From Cedecea colo (GTDB taxonomy: Bacteria > Pseudomonadota > Gammaproteobacteria > Enterobacterales > Enterobacteriaceae), in NCBI RefSeq assembly GCF_011808225.1, contig NZ_SOYS01000005.1, positions 186,001 through 250,000 on the forward strand: a stretch of 64,000 nt of DNA. Direction: 5' to 3'. Position 1 is the stretch's first letter; each line of letters begins with the position of its first letter. Below the pieces are notes generated by a model that was not told where the DNA came from, made no database searches, and saw only the letters and a list, made by a program, of their open reading frames with translations. Position numbers and translations under genes: made by a program. Below are positions 46,818-57,238 of the stretch, piece by piece.

Positions 46818-48698
46818 ATGACCATGAAAGGACAAGAGACCCGTGGCTTCCAGTCTGAAGTGAAACAGCTTCTGCACCTGATGATCCATTCTCTCTATTC
46901 AAATAAAGAAATCTTCCTGCGTGAACTGATCTCCAACGCCTCCGATGCGGCAGACAAGCTGCGTTTCCGCGCGCTGTCCCACGCCGATCTATACGAGGGT
47001 GACGGCGAACTGCGCGTGCGCGTCTCTTTTGATAAAGAAAAACGTACGCTGACTATCGCCGATAACGGCATCGGTATGACGCGTGACGAAGCCATCGATC
47101 ATCTGGGGACCATTGCCAAGTCCGGCACCAAAGCCTTCCTGGAATCCATGGGCTCCGACCAGGCGAAAGACAGCCAGCTTATCGGCCAGTTCGGCGTGGG
47201 CTTCTATTCCGCGTTTATCGTGGCGGACAAGGTCACCGTGCGCACTCGTGCCGCCGGGGCATCTGCTGACGAAGGCGTGTTCTGGGAATCCGAAGGGGCG
47301 GGTGAATATACCGTAGCGGACATCACTAAAGCGGATCGCGGGACCGAAATCACGCTGCATCTGCGTGAAGGCGAAGACGAATTCCTCGACGACTGGCGCG
47401 TGCGTTCCATCATCGGTAAATATTCCGATCACATCGCGCTGCCGGTTGAAATCGAAACCCGCGAAGAGAAAGATGGCGAAACTATCCTCGGCTGGGAAAA
47501 AATCAACAAAGCCCAGGCGCTGTGGACCCGCAGCAAATCTGAAGTGAAGGACGAAGAGTACAACGAGTTCTACAAGCACATCGCCCACGACTTTACCGAC
47601 CCGCTGGCCTGGAGCCACAACCGCGTGGAAGGGAAGCAGGAATACACCAGCCTGCTGTATATCCCGTCCCAGGCGCCGTGGGATATGTGGAACCGCGATC
47701 ATAAACACGGCCTGAAGCTTTACGTACAGCGCGTGTTTATTATGGACGACGCCGAACAGTTCATGCCGAACTACCTGCGCTTCGTGCGCGGCCTGATAGA
47801 TTCCAACGATCTGCCGCTGAACGTTTCCCGTGAAATCCTGCAGGACAGCCGCGTAACGCAGAACCTGCGCAGCGCGCTGACCAAACGCGTTCTGCAAATG
47901 CTGGATAAACTGGCGAAAGACGATAGCGAAAAGTACCAGACCTTCTGGAAAAACTTTGGCCTGGTGCTGAAGGAAGGGCCGGCGGAAGATAACGCTAACC
48001 AGGAAGCGATCGCTAAGCTGCTACGCTTTGCGACGACTCATACTGATTCCTCTGCACAAACCGTGTCGCTGGAAGAGTATGTGTCACGCATGAAAGAAGG
48101 CCAGGAGAAGATTTACTACATCACCGCAGACAGCTACGCGGCGGCGAAGAGCAGCCCGCATCTGGAACTGCTGCGTAAGAAAGGCATCGAAGTGCTGCTG
48201 CTTTCCGACCGCATCGATGAGTGGATGATGAGCTACCTGACCGAGTTCGGAGGTTTTGCGTTCCAGTCCGTGAGCAAAACCGACGAATCCCTGGAAAAAT
48301 TGGCGGACGAAGAAACCGCCGAAGCGAAAGAAGCTGAAAAAGCCCTTGAGCCGTTTGTGGATCGCGTGAAAACGTGGCTTGGCGATCGCGTGAAAGAGGT
48401 CCGCCTGACGCATCGTCTGACCGATACGCCAGCCATCGTTACCACCGACAGCAACGACATGAGCACCCAGATGGCAAAACTGTTTGCCGCTGCGGGCCAG
48501 GCCGTGCCGGAAGTGAAGTACATTTTTGAGCTGAATCCGGATCACGGGCTGGTGAAACGCGCCGCGGACATCCAGGATGAAGCGCAGTTTGGCGAATGGG
48601 TAGAGCTGCTGCTCGATCAGGCGTTGCTGGCAGAACGCGGCACGCTTGAAGATCCGAACCAGTTTATCCGTCGTATGAACCAGCTTCTGGTCTCCTGA
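46818..48698 (+). CDS. htpG: HtpG, Hsp90 chaperone
   Basis: 626 residues from the ATG at 46818, five bases after GAGG; the ATG at 46824 gives the 624-residue E. coli form and is the alternative. The GHKL ATPase motifs are present ([34 protein letters not shown]). Middle and C-terminal dimerisation domains follow. It remodels client proteins with DnaK. Heat-shock control is visible in the promoter. Confidence 0.98.
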   Translation: MTMKGQETRGFQSEVKQLLHLMIHSLYSNKEIFLRELISNASDAADKLRFRALSHADLYEGDGELRVRVSFDKEKRTLTIADNGIGMTRDEAIDHLGTIAKSGTKAFLESMGSDQAKDSQLIGQFGVGFYSAFIVADKVTVRTRAAGASADEGVFWESEGAGEYTVADITKADRGTEITLHLREGEDEFLDDWRVRSIIGKYSDHIALPVEIETREEKDGETILGWEKINKAQALWTRSKSEVKDEEYNEFYKHIAHDFTDPLAWSHNRVEGKQEYTSLLYIPSQAPWDMWNRDHKHGLKLYVQRVFIMDDAEQFMPNYLRFVRGLIDSNDLPLNVSREILQDSRVTQNLRSALTKRVLQMLDKLAKDDSEKYQTFWKNFGLVLKEGPAEDNANQEAIAKLLRFATTHTDSSAQTVSLEEYVSRMKEGQEKIYYITADSYAAAKSSPHLELLRKKGIEVLLLSDRIDEWMMSYLTEFGGFAFQSVSKTDESLEKLADEETAEAKEAEKALEPFVDRVKTWLGDRVKEVRLTHRLTDTPAIVTTDSNDMSTQMAKLFAAAGQAVPEVKYIFELNPDHGLVKRAADIQDEAQFGEWVELLLDQALLAERGTLEDPNQFIRRMNQLLVS

Positions 48699-48702
48699 TA
48701 AT

Positions 48703-48784
48703 TCTCTCTCCCTAACCCTCTCTCTTCCTGGGAGAGGGGACATTCGGCACACTTTTTTCTTCCTCTCCCCATTGGGGAGAGGAG
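48703..48784. repeat. CCCTCTCC-type palindromic repeat pair between htpG and adk
   Basis: CTCTCTCCCTAACCCTCTCT with TCCTGGGAGAGGGG, then CCTCTCCCC-ATT-GGGGAGAGG. These are the same units as at 17464-17609. They can fold as the htpG terminator. Confidence 0.7.
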
Positions 48785-48850
48785 CATTTATCTCATTAAG
48801 CGCGCTACTCCCGCCTGGCTTCCTTGAGGTGAATACGCCTTTAATGATAA

Positions 48851-49549
<699 letters not shown>

Positions 49550-49566
49550 TATAAAGCCGATGTAAA

Positions 49567-49753
49567 ATACCGGGGCGTGCCCCGGTATTTGATTGCTGAC
49601 AAAGAAAGAAAAAGCGTGGTTTTTCCTTCTTTGTGGTTATCAGCCGAAAATCAATGAATTGATTTTCCTTATTTTTTATTCGGTGGTATAGGTTCAACCT
49701 GTGTTGGTTGAGCGTTTGTCATCGGTCTGATACCGGGGCGTGCCCCGGTATTT
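49567..49753 (-). repeat. Miniature element flanked by duplicated hairpins, adk copy
   Basis: Identical 24-bp hairpins (ATACCGGGGCGTGCCCCGGT plus ATTT) lie at 49567-49590 and 49730-49753, exactly flanking the 139-bp element 49591-49729. It is in reverse orientation to the apt and dnaX copies: read on the minus strand it starts CAGACCGATGACAA and ends TTTGTCAGCAATC. It carries the GAAAATCAATTCATTGATTT centre, a hairpin TCAACC-AACACA-GGTTGA and a long distal hairpin. Only the second flanking hairpin is followed by a T-run. Confidence 0.88.
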
Positions 49754-49844
49754 TTTTATCTGCAACTTTCCCTCTTACTGTTATCGGTTTTTCCAGAGTG
49801 CTTTTACGTTACACTTATCGGCAATTTGTTGATAAGGAGGGGTA

Positions 49845-50807
49845 ATGGGTCAGGAAAAAATAGGCGTTTTGCTGGCAAATCTTGGTACGCCTGACGCACC
49901 GACTCCGGCGGCGGTTAAACGCTACCTGCGCCAGTTTTTGAGCGATAAACGTGTCGTCGATACCGCTCGTCTGCTCTGGTGGCCGCTGCTGCGCGGCGTG
50001 ATTCTGCCGCTGCGTTCTCCACGGGTGGCAAAGCTTTATCAATCCGTCTGGATGGAAGAAGGCTCTCCGCTGATGGTGTTCAGTCGCCGTCAGCAGCAGG
50101 CCCTGGCAGCACAGCTGCCGGACATGCCCGTCGTGCTGGGAATGAGCTACGGCAATCCTTCGTTAAAAAGCGCGGTTGATGAACTTCTGTCGCATAACGT
50201 CACGCATATTGTGGTGCTGCCGCTTTATCCGCAATTTTCCTGCTCGACGGTGGCCGCCGTCTGGGACGAGCTGGGACGCATTTTTGCCGATTACCGCACC
50301 ATGCCTTCCATCTCGTTGATACGCGATTACGCTGAAGATACTTCTTATATCAACGCGCTGGCAGCCTCGGTGAAGCGTTCTTTTGCGCAGCACGGCGAGC
50401 CGGATTTACTTCTGCTCTCATACCACGGTATTCCACAGCGTTACGCTAACGAAGGTGACGATTATCCGCAGCGCTGCCGCGATACCACGCGCGAACTGCT
50501 CTCCGCGCTGGAACTGCCGCCGGAAAAAGTGATGATGACGTTCCAGTCGCGCTTTGGACGTGAGCCCTGGCTGATGCCCTATACGGATGAGACGTTGAAA
50601 ATGGTGGCAGAAAAGGGTGTGAAACATATTCAGGTCATGTGTCCCGGCTTCTCGGCGGACTGTCTGGAAACGCTTGAAGAAATGGCGGTACAAAACCGTG
50701 AAGTCTTTATCGAAGCGGGCGGCACAAAGTATGAATATATCCCCGCGCTCAATGACGATCCTGCCCACATCGCCATGATGGTGAATCTCATCGACCGCTA
50801 TCGCTAA
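49845..50807 (+). CDS. hemH: HemH, ferrochelatase
   Basis: A 320-residue protein, the E. coli length. It has the N-terminal [13 protein letters not shown], the catalytic His in [13 protein letters not shown] and the signature [20 protein letters not shown]. It inserts Fe2+ into protoporphyrin IX in the last step of haem synthesis, at the inner membrane surface. It starts after AAGGAGGGGTA. The aes gene that follows hemH in E. coli is absent. Confidence 0.98.
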   Translation: MGQEKIGVLLANLGTPDAPTPAAVKRYLRQFLSDKRVVDTARLLWWPLLRGVILPLRSPRVAKLYQSVWMEEGSPLMVFSRRQQQALAAQLPDMPVVLGMSYGNPSLKSAVDELLSHNVTHIVVLPLYPQFSCSTVAAVWDELGRIFADYRTMPSISLIRDYAEDTSYINALAASVKRSFAQHGEPDLLLLSYHGIPQRYANEGDDYPQRCRDTTRELLSALELPPEKVMMTFQSRFGREPWLMPYTDETLKMVAEKGVKHIQVMCPGFSADCLETLEEMAVQNREVFIEAGGTKYEYIPALNDDPAHIAMMVNLIDRYR

Positions 50808-50869
50808 TCGTGCCACGGGCCGTGAATGTGCTACTATTCGCGGCCTGTTTAGCCACCCCCAAAAACATC

Positions 50870-52174
50870 ATGAAATTTCCCGGTAAACGCAAATCCAAAC
50901 ATTATTTTCCCGTAAGCGCCCGCGATCCTTTGCTGCAGCAGGTTCAACCTGAAAACGAAACCGGCACTTCCTGGATTGTTGGTATCGATCAGACGCTGGT
51001 AGATATCGAAGCCAAAGTTGACGACGAATTCGTTCAGCGTTACGGGTTAAGCTTCGGGCATTCTCTGGTCATCGACGATGACGTTGCGGAAGCGTTGTAC
51101 CGGGAGCTGGTGCAAAAAAATCTCATTACCCACCAGTTTGCTGGCGGCACCATCGGCAATACCATGCATAACTACTCCGTGCTGGCGGACGACCGTTCGG
51201 TTCTGCTTGGCGTGATGTGCAGCAATATCGAAATCGGCAGCTATGCCTACCGCTATTTATGCAACACCTCCAGCCGTACCGATCTCAACTATCTGCAGGG
51301 CGTAGACGGGGCGATTGGCCGCTGCTTTACGCTAATTGGTGAGCAGGGCGAACGCACCTTTGCAATCAGCCCGGGCCATATGAACCAGCTACGCGCCGAC
51401 AGCATTCCTGAGGAAGTCATTGCCGGGGCTTCCGCGCTGGTGCTGACCTCCTACCTCGTCCGTTGTAAACCCGGCGAGCCAATGCCGGATGCCACCATGC
51501 GGGCGATTGATTATGCCAAAAAGCATAACGTCCCGGTCGTGCTGACGCTGGGCACAAAATACGTGATTGCCGAAAACCCGGAGTGGTGGCAGGCGTTCCT
51601 GAAAGAGCACGTCTCGATTCTGGCGATGAACGAAGAAGAAGGCGAGGCGCTGACCGGCGAAAGCGATCCGCTACTTGCCGCTGACAGGGCGCTGGACTGG
51701 GTCGATTTAGTGCTTTGCACCGCCGGGCCGGTTGGGCTTTATATGGCGGCCTTTACGGAGGAGTCGGCTAAACGCACCACCCAGCATCCGCTGTTACCGG
51801 GTACGATAGCCGAATTTAACCAATACGAATTTAGCCGAGCGATGCGTTATAAAGATTGTCGCCAGCCGCTGCGCATTTTCTCCCATATCGCGCCGTACAT
51901 GGGCGGCCCGGAAAAAATCATGAATACCAATGGCGCAGGCGACGGTGCGCTGGCCGCGCTGCTGCATGATATTACGGCGAATAACTATCACCGCTCCAAC
52001 GTGCCGAACTCCAGCAAGCACCAGTTCACCTGGCTGACCTATTCGTCTCTGGCGCAGGTGTGTAAATACGCGAACCGCGTGAGCTATCAGGTACTGAACC
52101 AGCACTCCCCGCGCCTGACGCGCGGTTTGCCGGAGCGTGAAGATAGTCTGGAAGAGTCTTACTGGGATCGTTAG
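50870..52174 (+). CDS. gsk: Gsk, inosine-guanosine kinase
   Basis: 434 residues from the ATG at 50870 (MKFPGKRKSKHYFPVSARDP), the E. coli length. It is a PfkB-family sugar kinase; the anion hole and catalytic Asp are in NTNGAGDGALAALL near the C-terminus. It phosphorylates guanosine and inosine to the monophosphates in purine salvage. It follows hemH by 62 bp. Confidence 0.97.
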   Translation: MKFPGKRKSKHYFPVSARDPLLQQVQPENETGTSWIVGIDQTLVDIEAKVDDEFVQRYGLSFGHSLVIDDDVAEALYRELVQKNLITHQFAGGTIGNTMHNYSVLADDRSVLLGVMCSNIEIGSYAYRYLCNTSSRTDLNYLQGVDGAIGRCFTLIGEQGERTFAISPGHMNQLRADSIPEEVIAGASALVLTSYLVRCKPGEPMPDATMRAIDYAKKHNVPVVLTLGTKYVIAENPEWWQAFLKEHVSILAMNEEEGEALTGESDPLLAADRALDWVDLVLCTAGPVGLYMAAFTEESAKRTTQHPLLPGTIAEFNQYEFSRAMRYKDCRQPLRIFSHIAPYMGGPEKIMNTNGAGDGALAALLHDITANNYHRSNVPNSSKHQFTWLTYSSLAQVCKYANRVSYQVLNQHSPRLTRGLPEREDSLEESYWDR

Positions 52175-52197
52175 TTGACCCAACTCCGTCTTTCAAG

Positions 52198-52231
52198 AAA
52201 GGCTGGTAAGTTAAACTTATCAGCCTTTTTT
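52198..52231 (+). terminator. Terminator after gsk
   Basis: GGCTGGTAAG / CTTATCAGCC (one G-T pair) around TTAAA, then six T. Its T-tract overlaps the first of the hipBA operator repeats. Confidence 0.88.
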
Positions 52232-52306
52232 ACGCGCCAGGACCGGTAAAATTGATTTTACACGCTAGTGCCGTTAAACTCCATTTTACACGCTAGTCCC
52301 GGTAAA
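52227..52306. promoter_or_regulatory. Three phased operator repeats upstream of hipBA
   Basis: A 24-bp unit occurs at 52227-52250, 52255-52278 and 52283-52306, so with an exact 28-bp period. The last two begin ATTTTACACGCTAGT and differ at only two of 24 positions; the first is more diverged. Each unit is itself a dyad TTTTAC ... GTAAAA. The last ends 17 bp before the hipB start. Cooperative HipB autorepression is the likely role; E. coli hipBA likewise has several spaced operators. Confidence 0.8.
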
Positions 52307-52323
52307 AACCTGCGAGGCGAAAA

Positions 52324-52572
52324 ATGAAGATCACTTCCCCACAACAGCTAGCTATTTTCCTGAAGGATACTCGAAAAGGAAGAAAACAAACGCAGGAAGC
52401 GCTCGCGGAGAAAGTGGGACTGCGGCAGGATACCATCTCAAAATTTGAAAATAGCCCCGATAAAACACAAGTGGATACTTTATTTAAAATATTGTCATCC
52501 ATGAATATGGATCTTCATGTTGAACCGAGATCTGAGCAAGGCCGCTCTGAAAAATGGAAAGAGGAGTGGTAG
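52324..52572 (+). CDS. hipB: HipB-type antitoxin and autorepressor
   Basis: An 82-residue XRE protein. The helix-turn-helix is QTQEALAEKVGLRQDTISKF, followed by the beta-strand LHVEPR by which HipB dimerises. A short C-terminal tail ends KWKEEW, resembling the Trp-ending tail of E. coli HipB. It starts after GAGG. The stop codon is immediately followed by the hipA ATG, so they are coupled. Confidence 0.92.
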   Translation: MKITSPQQLAIFLKDTRKGRKQTQEALAEKVGLRQDTISKFENSPDKTQVDTLFKILSSMNMDLHVEPRSEQGRSEKWKEEW

Positions 52573-53883
52573 ATGAAAAGCTTGGCCGTGTTTATGAACG
52601 GCTACCTGGTGGGACAATTGATACAGGAAAAAAGCGGGGCGAATATCTTCCGCTACGATCCCCGTTGGCTTAATACATCAGGCGCTCGTCCTGTATCACT
52701 TTCTATGCCACTTCGTACCGCGGAATACGCAGGGGAAGTTGTTTTCAACTTCTTCGACAATCTTCTGCCGGATAACCGTGAAATTCGCGAGCGAATAGCC
52801 AGCCGCTACCAGGCCGACTCACTGCAACCCTTCGACTTACTGTATGAAATTGGCCGTGATTGTGTCGGGGCATTAATATTGCAGCCTCCGGAAGAAGTCA
52901 TGCAGAATGTTGAACAAATAAATAGTGAGGTGATTGATGCGCAGGAGTTGGACGAAATGCTGACCGGCTATTTAAGCCCTTCCCGCTTCCAGCAAAAAAA
53001 TATGCGGGATTTCCGTATTTCAATTGCCGGGGCGCAAGAAAAAACCGCGCTGCTTCGCTACCGGGAACGTTGGCAATTACCTAAAGGTATAACGCCTACA
53101 ACCCATATATTTAAATTGCCCGTAGGAGAAATCCAGGGGCATAGCTTTACGCTCGATCTAAGAGATAGTGTAGAAAACGAATGGCTCAGCATGCTACTGA
53201 CGGGACTCTATGGCCTGGATGTACCGCAGTGCGAGATCGTCACTACGGCTAATACCAAAGCATTAGCGGTAGAGCGTTTCGATCGCCGTTTTATCAATAA
53301 TAAAAGCTGGATTGCACGTCTTCCCCAGGAAGATATCTGTCAGGCCTTAGGTATTCCATCAACTAAAAAATATGAAAGCGATGGCGGCCCGGGGATTGCG
53401 GAAATCATGAAATTTTTACTGGGATCGGATAATGCTGATCGGGATCGTGAAACCTTTATGCGCAGCCATATTCTTTTCTGGCTGCTGGCGGCAAGCGATG
53501 GGCACGCAAAAAATTATTCTGTCACAATAATGGCTGGTGGTGGCTATAAACTGACGCCGTTATACGACATTATGTCTTGCTATCCCCTTATTGGCGGACG
53601 TGGCCTCGCAAAGCAGAATATTAAAATGGCTATGGCGTTAGCTTCGACGGGAAAAGGGAAAAAGTACGAATGGCATTCGATTTATCCGCGCAACTTCCTG
53701 GCAACGGCTAAAAAATGTGGATTTAGCGAATCTCGCATGGCGGATTTGATTCATGAGTTTTATGAAAAAACGCCCGAGGTACTGAGACAGGCAAGAGCAT
53801 TAGTGCCAGCGACTTTTCCCGAACATATTAGCGAGGCAATCTTTAAAGGCGTAGAAAATGCTGCGCGCCGACTTGTTATGTGA
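52573..53883 (+). CDS. hipA: HipA-type Ser/Thr kinase toxin
   Basis: 436 residues (E. coli HipA 440). The autophosphorylated loop serine S150 is in RISIAGAQEK. The catalytic D309 is in AASDGHAKNYS and the metal-binding D332 in LTPLYDIMS; the numbers equal those of E. coli HipA. That toxin phosphorylates glutamyl-tRNA synthetase, giving growth arrest and persistence. The AT-richer DNA and position between gsk and ybaL suggest insertion. A shared hairpin ends it. Confidence 0.93.
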   Translation: MKSLAVFMNGYLVGQLIQEKSGANIFRYDPRWLNTSGARPVSLSMPLRTAEYAGEVVFNFFDNLLPDNREIRERIASRYQADSLQPFDLLYEIGRDCVGALILQPPEEVMQNVEQINSEVIDAQELDEMLTGYLSPSRFQQKNMRDFRISIAGAQEKTALLRYRERWQLPKGITPTTHIFKLPVGEIQGHSFTLDLRDSVENEWLSMLLTGLYGLDVPQCEIVTTANTKALAVERFDRRFINNKSWIARLPQEDICQALGIPSTKKYESDGGPGIAEIMKFLLGSDNADRDRETFMRSHILFWLLAASDGHAKNYSVTIMAGGGYKLTPLYDIMSCYPLIGGRGLAKQNIKMAMALASTGKGKKYEWHSIYPRNFLATAKKCGFSESRMADLIHEFYEKTPEVLRQARALVPATFPEHISEAIFKGVENAARRLVM

Positions 53884-53886
53884 AAT

Positions 53887-53913
53887 CTGGTGGGTTAAAA
53901 AGTAACCCACCAG
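53887..53913. terminator. Bidirectional hairpin between hipA and ybaL
   Basis: A perfect 11-bp stem CTGGTGGGTTA / TAACCCACCAG with loop AAAAG, 4 bp after the hipA stop and 10 bp before the ybaL end. It has no long T-tract. Confidence 0.65.
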
Positions 53914-53922
53914 AAAGATAAA

Positions 53923-55599
53923 TTACCCCGTCACCGTATCCTGAGTTAAAGGTTTTTCTAACAGCCCCATCATCGTATTGGCAATTTCTCTTTCACCCAT
54001 TACGACCTGACTGGCGCCGCGTTCAGTGATGTATTCCACCTCATCGTCATAATGCGCGCGGGCAATAATTTCGATGTTCGGGCACTTTGCTCGCGCTGCC
54101 GCCACGACTTCCCCGGCTTCGTAGCCGTTAGGAATGGTGAGCAGCAGCCAGCGGGCGCAGTCCAGATGCGCCAGATTCATGATTTCCTCGTTGGCAGCAT
54201 TTCCCAGCACGGCACGCACGCCTCGCTCGCGCAGCTCATCCACCCGGCTACGTGAGGTTTCCACTACCACCAGCGGAATGCCCTGCGCCATAAGCTTTTC
54301 GCCCAGCAGGCTGCCAACTCGTCCAAAACCTACTAGCAGCGCGTGGTTGCAGATATCGACAGGGATCTGTTTTTCTTCCTCAATGGCTTCTTCCAGCGTC
54401 TGCTCTTCAAGCGTTTCGGTTTTAACAAGATAGCGCTCAAGCACCGCGAACAGGATAGGGTTGAGCATGATCGACAGAATCGCCCCTGCGAGAACCAGAT
54501 TTTGGCCGTTTTGCGGCAGCAGATTGAGCATCATGCCGAGACTTGCGAGAATAAAGGCGAACTCACCTATTTGCGCGAGGCTGGTGGCGATGGTCAGCGC
54601 CGTGCGCTGTGAGTGACCAAACAGGCGAACCAGCCCGAACGCGGCGACGGATTTACCGAAAACGATGATCGCCAGCGTGCCCAGTACGGCCAGCGGTTCC
54701 TGAATCAGGATCATCGGATCGAAAAGCATGCCGACGGAAACGAAGAACAGCACGGCGAACGCATCGCGCAGCGGAAGGGTATCGTGTGCGGCCCGATGGC
54801 TCAGCTCTGATTCGTTCAGCACCATCCCGGCGAAGAAGGCGCCGAGCGCAAAGGACACGTCAAAGAGTTCGACCGCACCAAAGGCGATGCCCAGCGCCAG
54901 CGCCAGCACAGAGAGCGTGAACAGTTCGCGCGAGCCGGTAGCCGCACTGCGCGCCAGAATCCACGGCACCAGACGGCGACCCACAACCAGCATAATGGCA
55001 ATAAAGGCGGCGACTTTACCGATGGTGAAAGCCATATCGAGCGACAGCGAAGCCAGGCCCACGTTGCCTTTTTCCAGCATGCCCGCAACCGCTGGCAGCA
55101 GGACCAGCGTTAACACCATCATCAGATCTTCAACTATCAGCCAGCCAATGGCGATTTGCCCTCGCTGACTGTCGATAAGCTGCCGTTCTTCAAGCGCGCG
55201 CAGTAACACTACGGTGCTTGCGGTGGAAAGGCACAGACCAAAGACGATCCCGGTCATTACTGGCCAGCCCATCATTGTGGAAAGCGCCATACCCAATAGC
55301 GTCGCTACTGCTATCTGTGCGATCGCGCCGGGGATGGCGATGGTCTTTACCGCCATAAGATCCTTCAGGGAGAAGTGAAGACCCACGCCGAACATCAAAA
55401 GGATAACGCCTAATTCCGCCAGTTCCGGTGCCAGTTTGGTATCAGCGACAAAGCCTGGCGTAAATGGACCCGCGAGCACGCCTGCTAATAAATATCCAAC
55501 CAGCGGTGATATCCGCAGCTTGTTGGCAAGCATTCCGAATAAAAAAGCGAGCACAAGACCACCAACAATGGTGGTGATAAGCGGTGTGGCATGATGCAT
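53923..55599 (-). CDS. ybaL: YbaL, CPA2-type potassium/proton antiporter family protein
   Basis: 558 residues, the E. coli length. Twelve to thirteen transmembrane helices of the Na+/H+ exchanger (CPA2/Kef) fold fill about 1-390. A cytoplasmic RCK_N/TrkA-N domain follows (VDICNHALLVGFGRVGSLLG), binding NAD(H) or a nucleotide. The KefB/KefC glutathione site was not traced. Transport specificity is inferred from the family. Confidence 0.95.
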   Translation of the reverse strand: MHHATPLITTIVGGLVLAFLFGMLANKLRISPLVGYLLAGVLAGPFTPGFVADTKLAPELAELGVILLMFGVGLHFSLKDLMAVKTIAIPGAIAQIAVATLLGMALSTMMGWPVMTGIVFGLCLSTASTVVLLRALEERQLIDSQRGQIAIGWLIVEDLMMVLTLVLLPAVAGMLEKGNVGLASLSLDMAFTIGKVAAFIAIMLVVGRRLVPWILARSAATGSRELFTLSVLALALGIAFGAVELFDVSFALGAFFAGMVLNESELSHRAAHDTLPLRDAFAVLFFVSVGMLFDPMILIQEPLAVLGTLAIIVFGKSVAAFGLVRLFGHSQRTALTIATSLAQIGEFAFILASLGMMLNLLPQNGQNLVLAGAILSIMLNPILFAVLERYLVKTETLEEQTLEEAIEEEKQIPVDICNHALLVGFGRVGSLLGEKLMAQGIPLVVVETSRSRVDELRERGVRAVLGNAANEEIMNLAHLDCARWLLLTIPNGYEAGEVVAAARAKCPNIEIIARAHYDDEVEYITERGASQVVMGEREIANTMMGLLEKPLTQDTVTG

Positions 55600-55796
55600 T
55601 CCGTCTCCTTTCGTAAGCAGTGGGGTCCAGTTTTGGGCATTAGTCCAAAAATCACCTTATTAGTTTATGACAATTTTTTTATCGGCGTTGGTGAATGATT
55701 ATTAAATTTTTAGTAAAAGGCGCATTTCGACAAAAAGAAGGCACTAAGCGTTGTTTCAGACAGTTATGGCGAGGAGGAGGCGAGGAAGCATGGGGT

Positions 55797-55826
55797 AAAA
55801 AAGCGGCCAAAGAAAGTCTTTGGCCG
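55797..55826 (-). terminator. Terminator after fsr
   Basis: On the minus strand CGGCCAAAG / CTTTGGCCG with a five-base loop, then GCTTTTTT. It lies directly after the fsr stop. Confidence 0.88.
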
Positions 55827-55833
55827 GTTAAAG

Positions 55834-57042
55834 CTACGATTTATGCCGATTATCGGGCAGGAATATGGTCAAAATACCCAACAACGGCAGGAAGGCGCAG
55901 ATATTGTAAACCAGCTCGATACTTGTACGATCGGCCACCAGGCCAAGCACCGCAGCTCCGAGCCCGCCCATACCAAAGGCAAAGCCGAAAAATAGCCCGG
56001 AAACCATGCCGATACGTCCCGGCATCAGCTCCTGGGCATACACCAGAATTGCAGAAAAAGCAGAGGCGAGAATAAAGCCGATAATAACGGTTAATATGCC
56101 CGTCCAGTACAAAGAGGCGTAGGGTAAAGCCAGCGTAAAAGGCGCAACGCCGAGAATCGATCCCCAGATGACATATTTTCGGCCTATTTTGTCGCCCAGC
56201 GGCCCGCCAATCACCGTACCGGCGGCGACGGCAAACAAGAAGGCAAACAGGTGGAACTGGGCGTTTTGCACCGACAGCCCAAATTTATGCATTAAATAGA
56301 AGGTGTAATAGCTGCTAATGCTCGCCATATAAAAATACTTCGAGAAAATCAGCAGCAGCAGAATGCAAACCGCCAGAATGACTTTGTCGCGCGGCAGCGG
56401 ATTAATCACCGGCGCTTTAGGCTTACCCTTTGCAATCAGATGCTGGGCGGCGTACCAGCGGCTAATTTGCAGCAGCACGATAATCGCCAGCAGCGCGGCC
56501 AGCACGAACCAGGCAACGTTGCCTTTGCCGTAAGGAGCAATGATCAGCGCCGCCAGCAAGGGCCCGAGTGAGCTGCCGAAGTTACCGCCCACCTGGAACA
56601 GGGACTGCGCCAGACCATGACGGCCACCGGAAGCCATACGCGCCACGCGCGATGATTCAGGGTGGAAGATGGATGAGCCCGTGCCGACCAGCGCCGCCGC
56701 CAGTAAGACCATCGGAAAGCTACCCGCCAGCGCGAGCAGTATCAGCCCGCAAAGCGTAAAGCACATACCAATCGGTAACGACCACGGCATCGGATATTTA
56801 TCGGTGTAATAGCCCACCACCGGCTGCAATAGCGAAGAGGCCAGCTGGAAGGTAAGGGTTATCATACCTATCTGGACAAAGCTTAAAGAAAATTCAGCCT
56901 GAAGCAGCGGGTAGAGCGCCAGAATCAGCGACTGAATCATATCGTTAAGCAAATGCGAGAGGCTAATAGCCCCTAAAATGCCAAAAGAGGTGCGCGCCTT
57001 TTTTGCTTCCGGCGGCGTGAGGGTTTGTTCGGAGGTTGCCAT
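55834..57042 (-). CDS. fsr: Fsr, fosmidomycin resistance MFS transporter
   Basis: A 402-residue major facilitator with twelve helices. The start at 57042 (MATSEQTLTPPEAKKARTSF) is chosen over a GTG two codons earlier. The family features GYYTDKYPMPWSLPIGM and IFHPESSRVARMASGGRHGL match Fsr. It exports fosmidomycin and is considered a drug/H+ antiporter. It is divergent from ushA with about 200 bp between. Confidence 0.94.
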   Translation of the reverse strand: MATSEQTLTPPEAKKARTSFGILGAISLSHLLNDMIQSLILALYPLLQAEFSLSFVQIGMITLTFQLASSLLQPVVGYYTDKYPMPWSLPIGMCFTLCGLILLALAGSFPMVLLAAALVGTGSSIFHPESSRVARMASGGRHGLAQSLFQVGGNFGSSLGPLLAALIIAPYGKGNVAWFVLAALLAIIVLLQISRWYAAQHLIAKGKPKAPVINPLPRDKVILAVCILLLLIFSKYFYMASISSYYTFYLMHKFGLSVQNAQFHLFAFLFAVAAGTVIGGPLGDKIGRKYVIWGSILGVAPFTLALPYASLYWTGILTVIIGFILASAFSAILVYAQELMPGRIGMVSGLFFGFAFGMGGLGAAVLGLVADRTSIELVYNICAFLPLLGILTIFLPDNRHKS

Positions 57043-57238
57043 AAACACCTGTTGAAAAGCTGATTATTATTTTTGAAACGGATAACGGTTACGGATTGCA
57101 GGCGTATCCGTGGATTATTGTTACCCTGATAACATACCCGCAGGCAAGTTTTGAGGAAAGTCGCAATTCATAAAACTTATTTGCCTCGCCTGCTAACATT
57201 CTGATAATGGTTCAGGTTTAAGAAAATGGAGATTTTCA

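Noticed and set aside
46989-47897. 302-codon frame opposite htpG
   Set aside because: Antisense shadow of a highly biased gene; no start signals and no recognisable domain.
55695-56075. 126-codon + strand frame before and inside the fsr end
   Set aside because: Mostly antisense to fsr and its terminator, basic low-complexity translation, no homology recognised.
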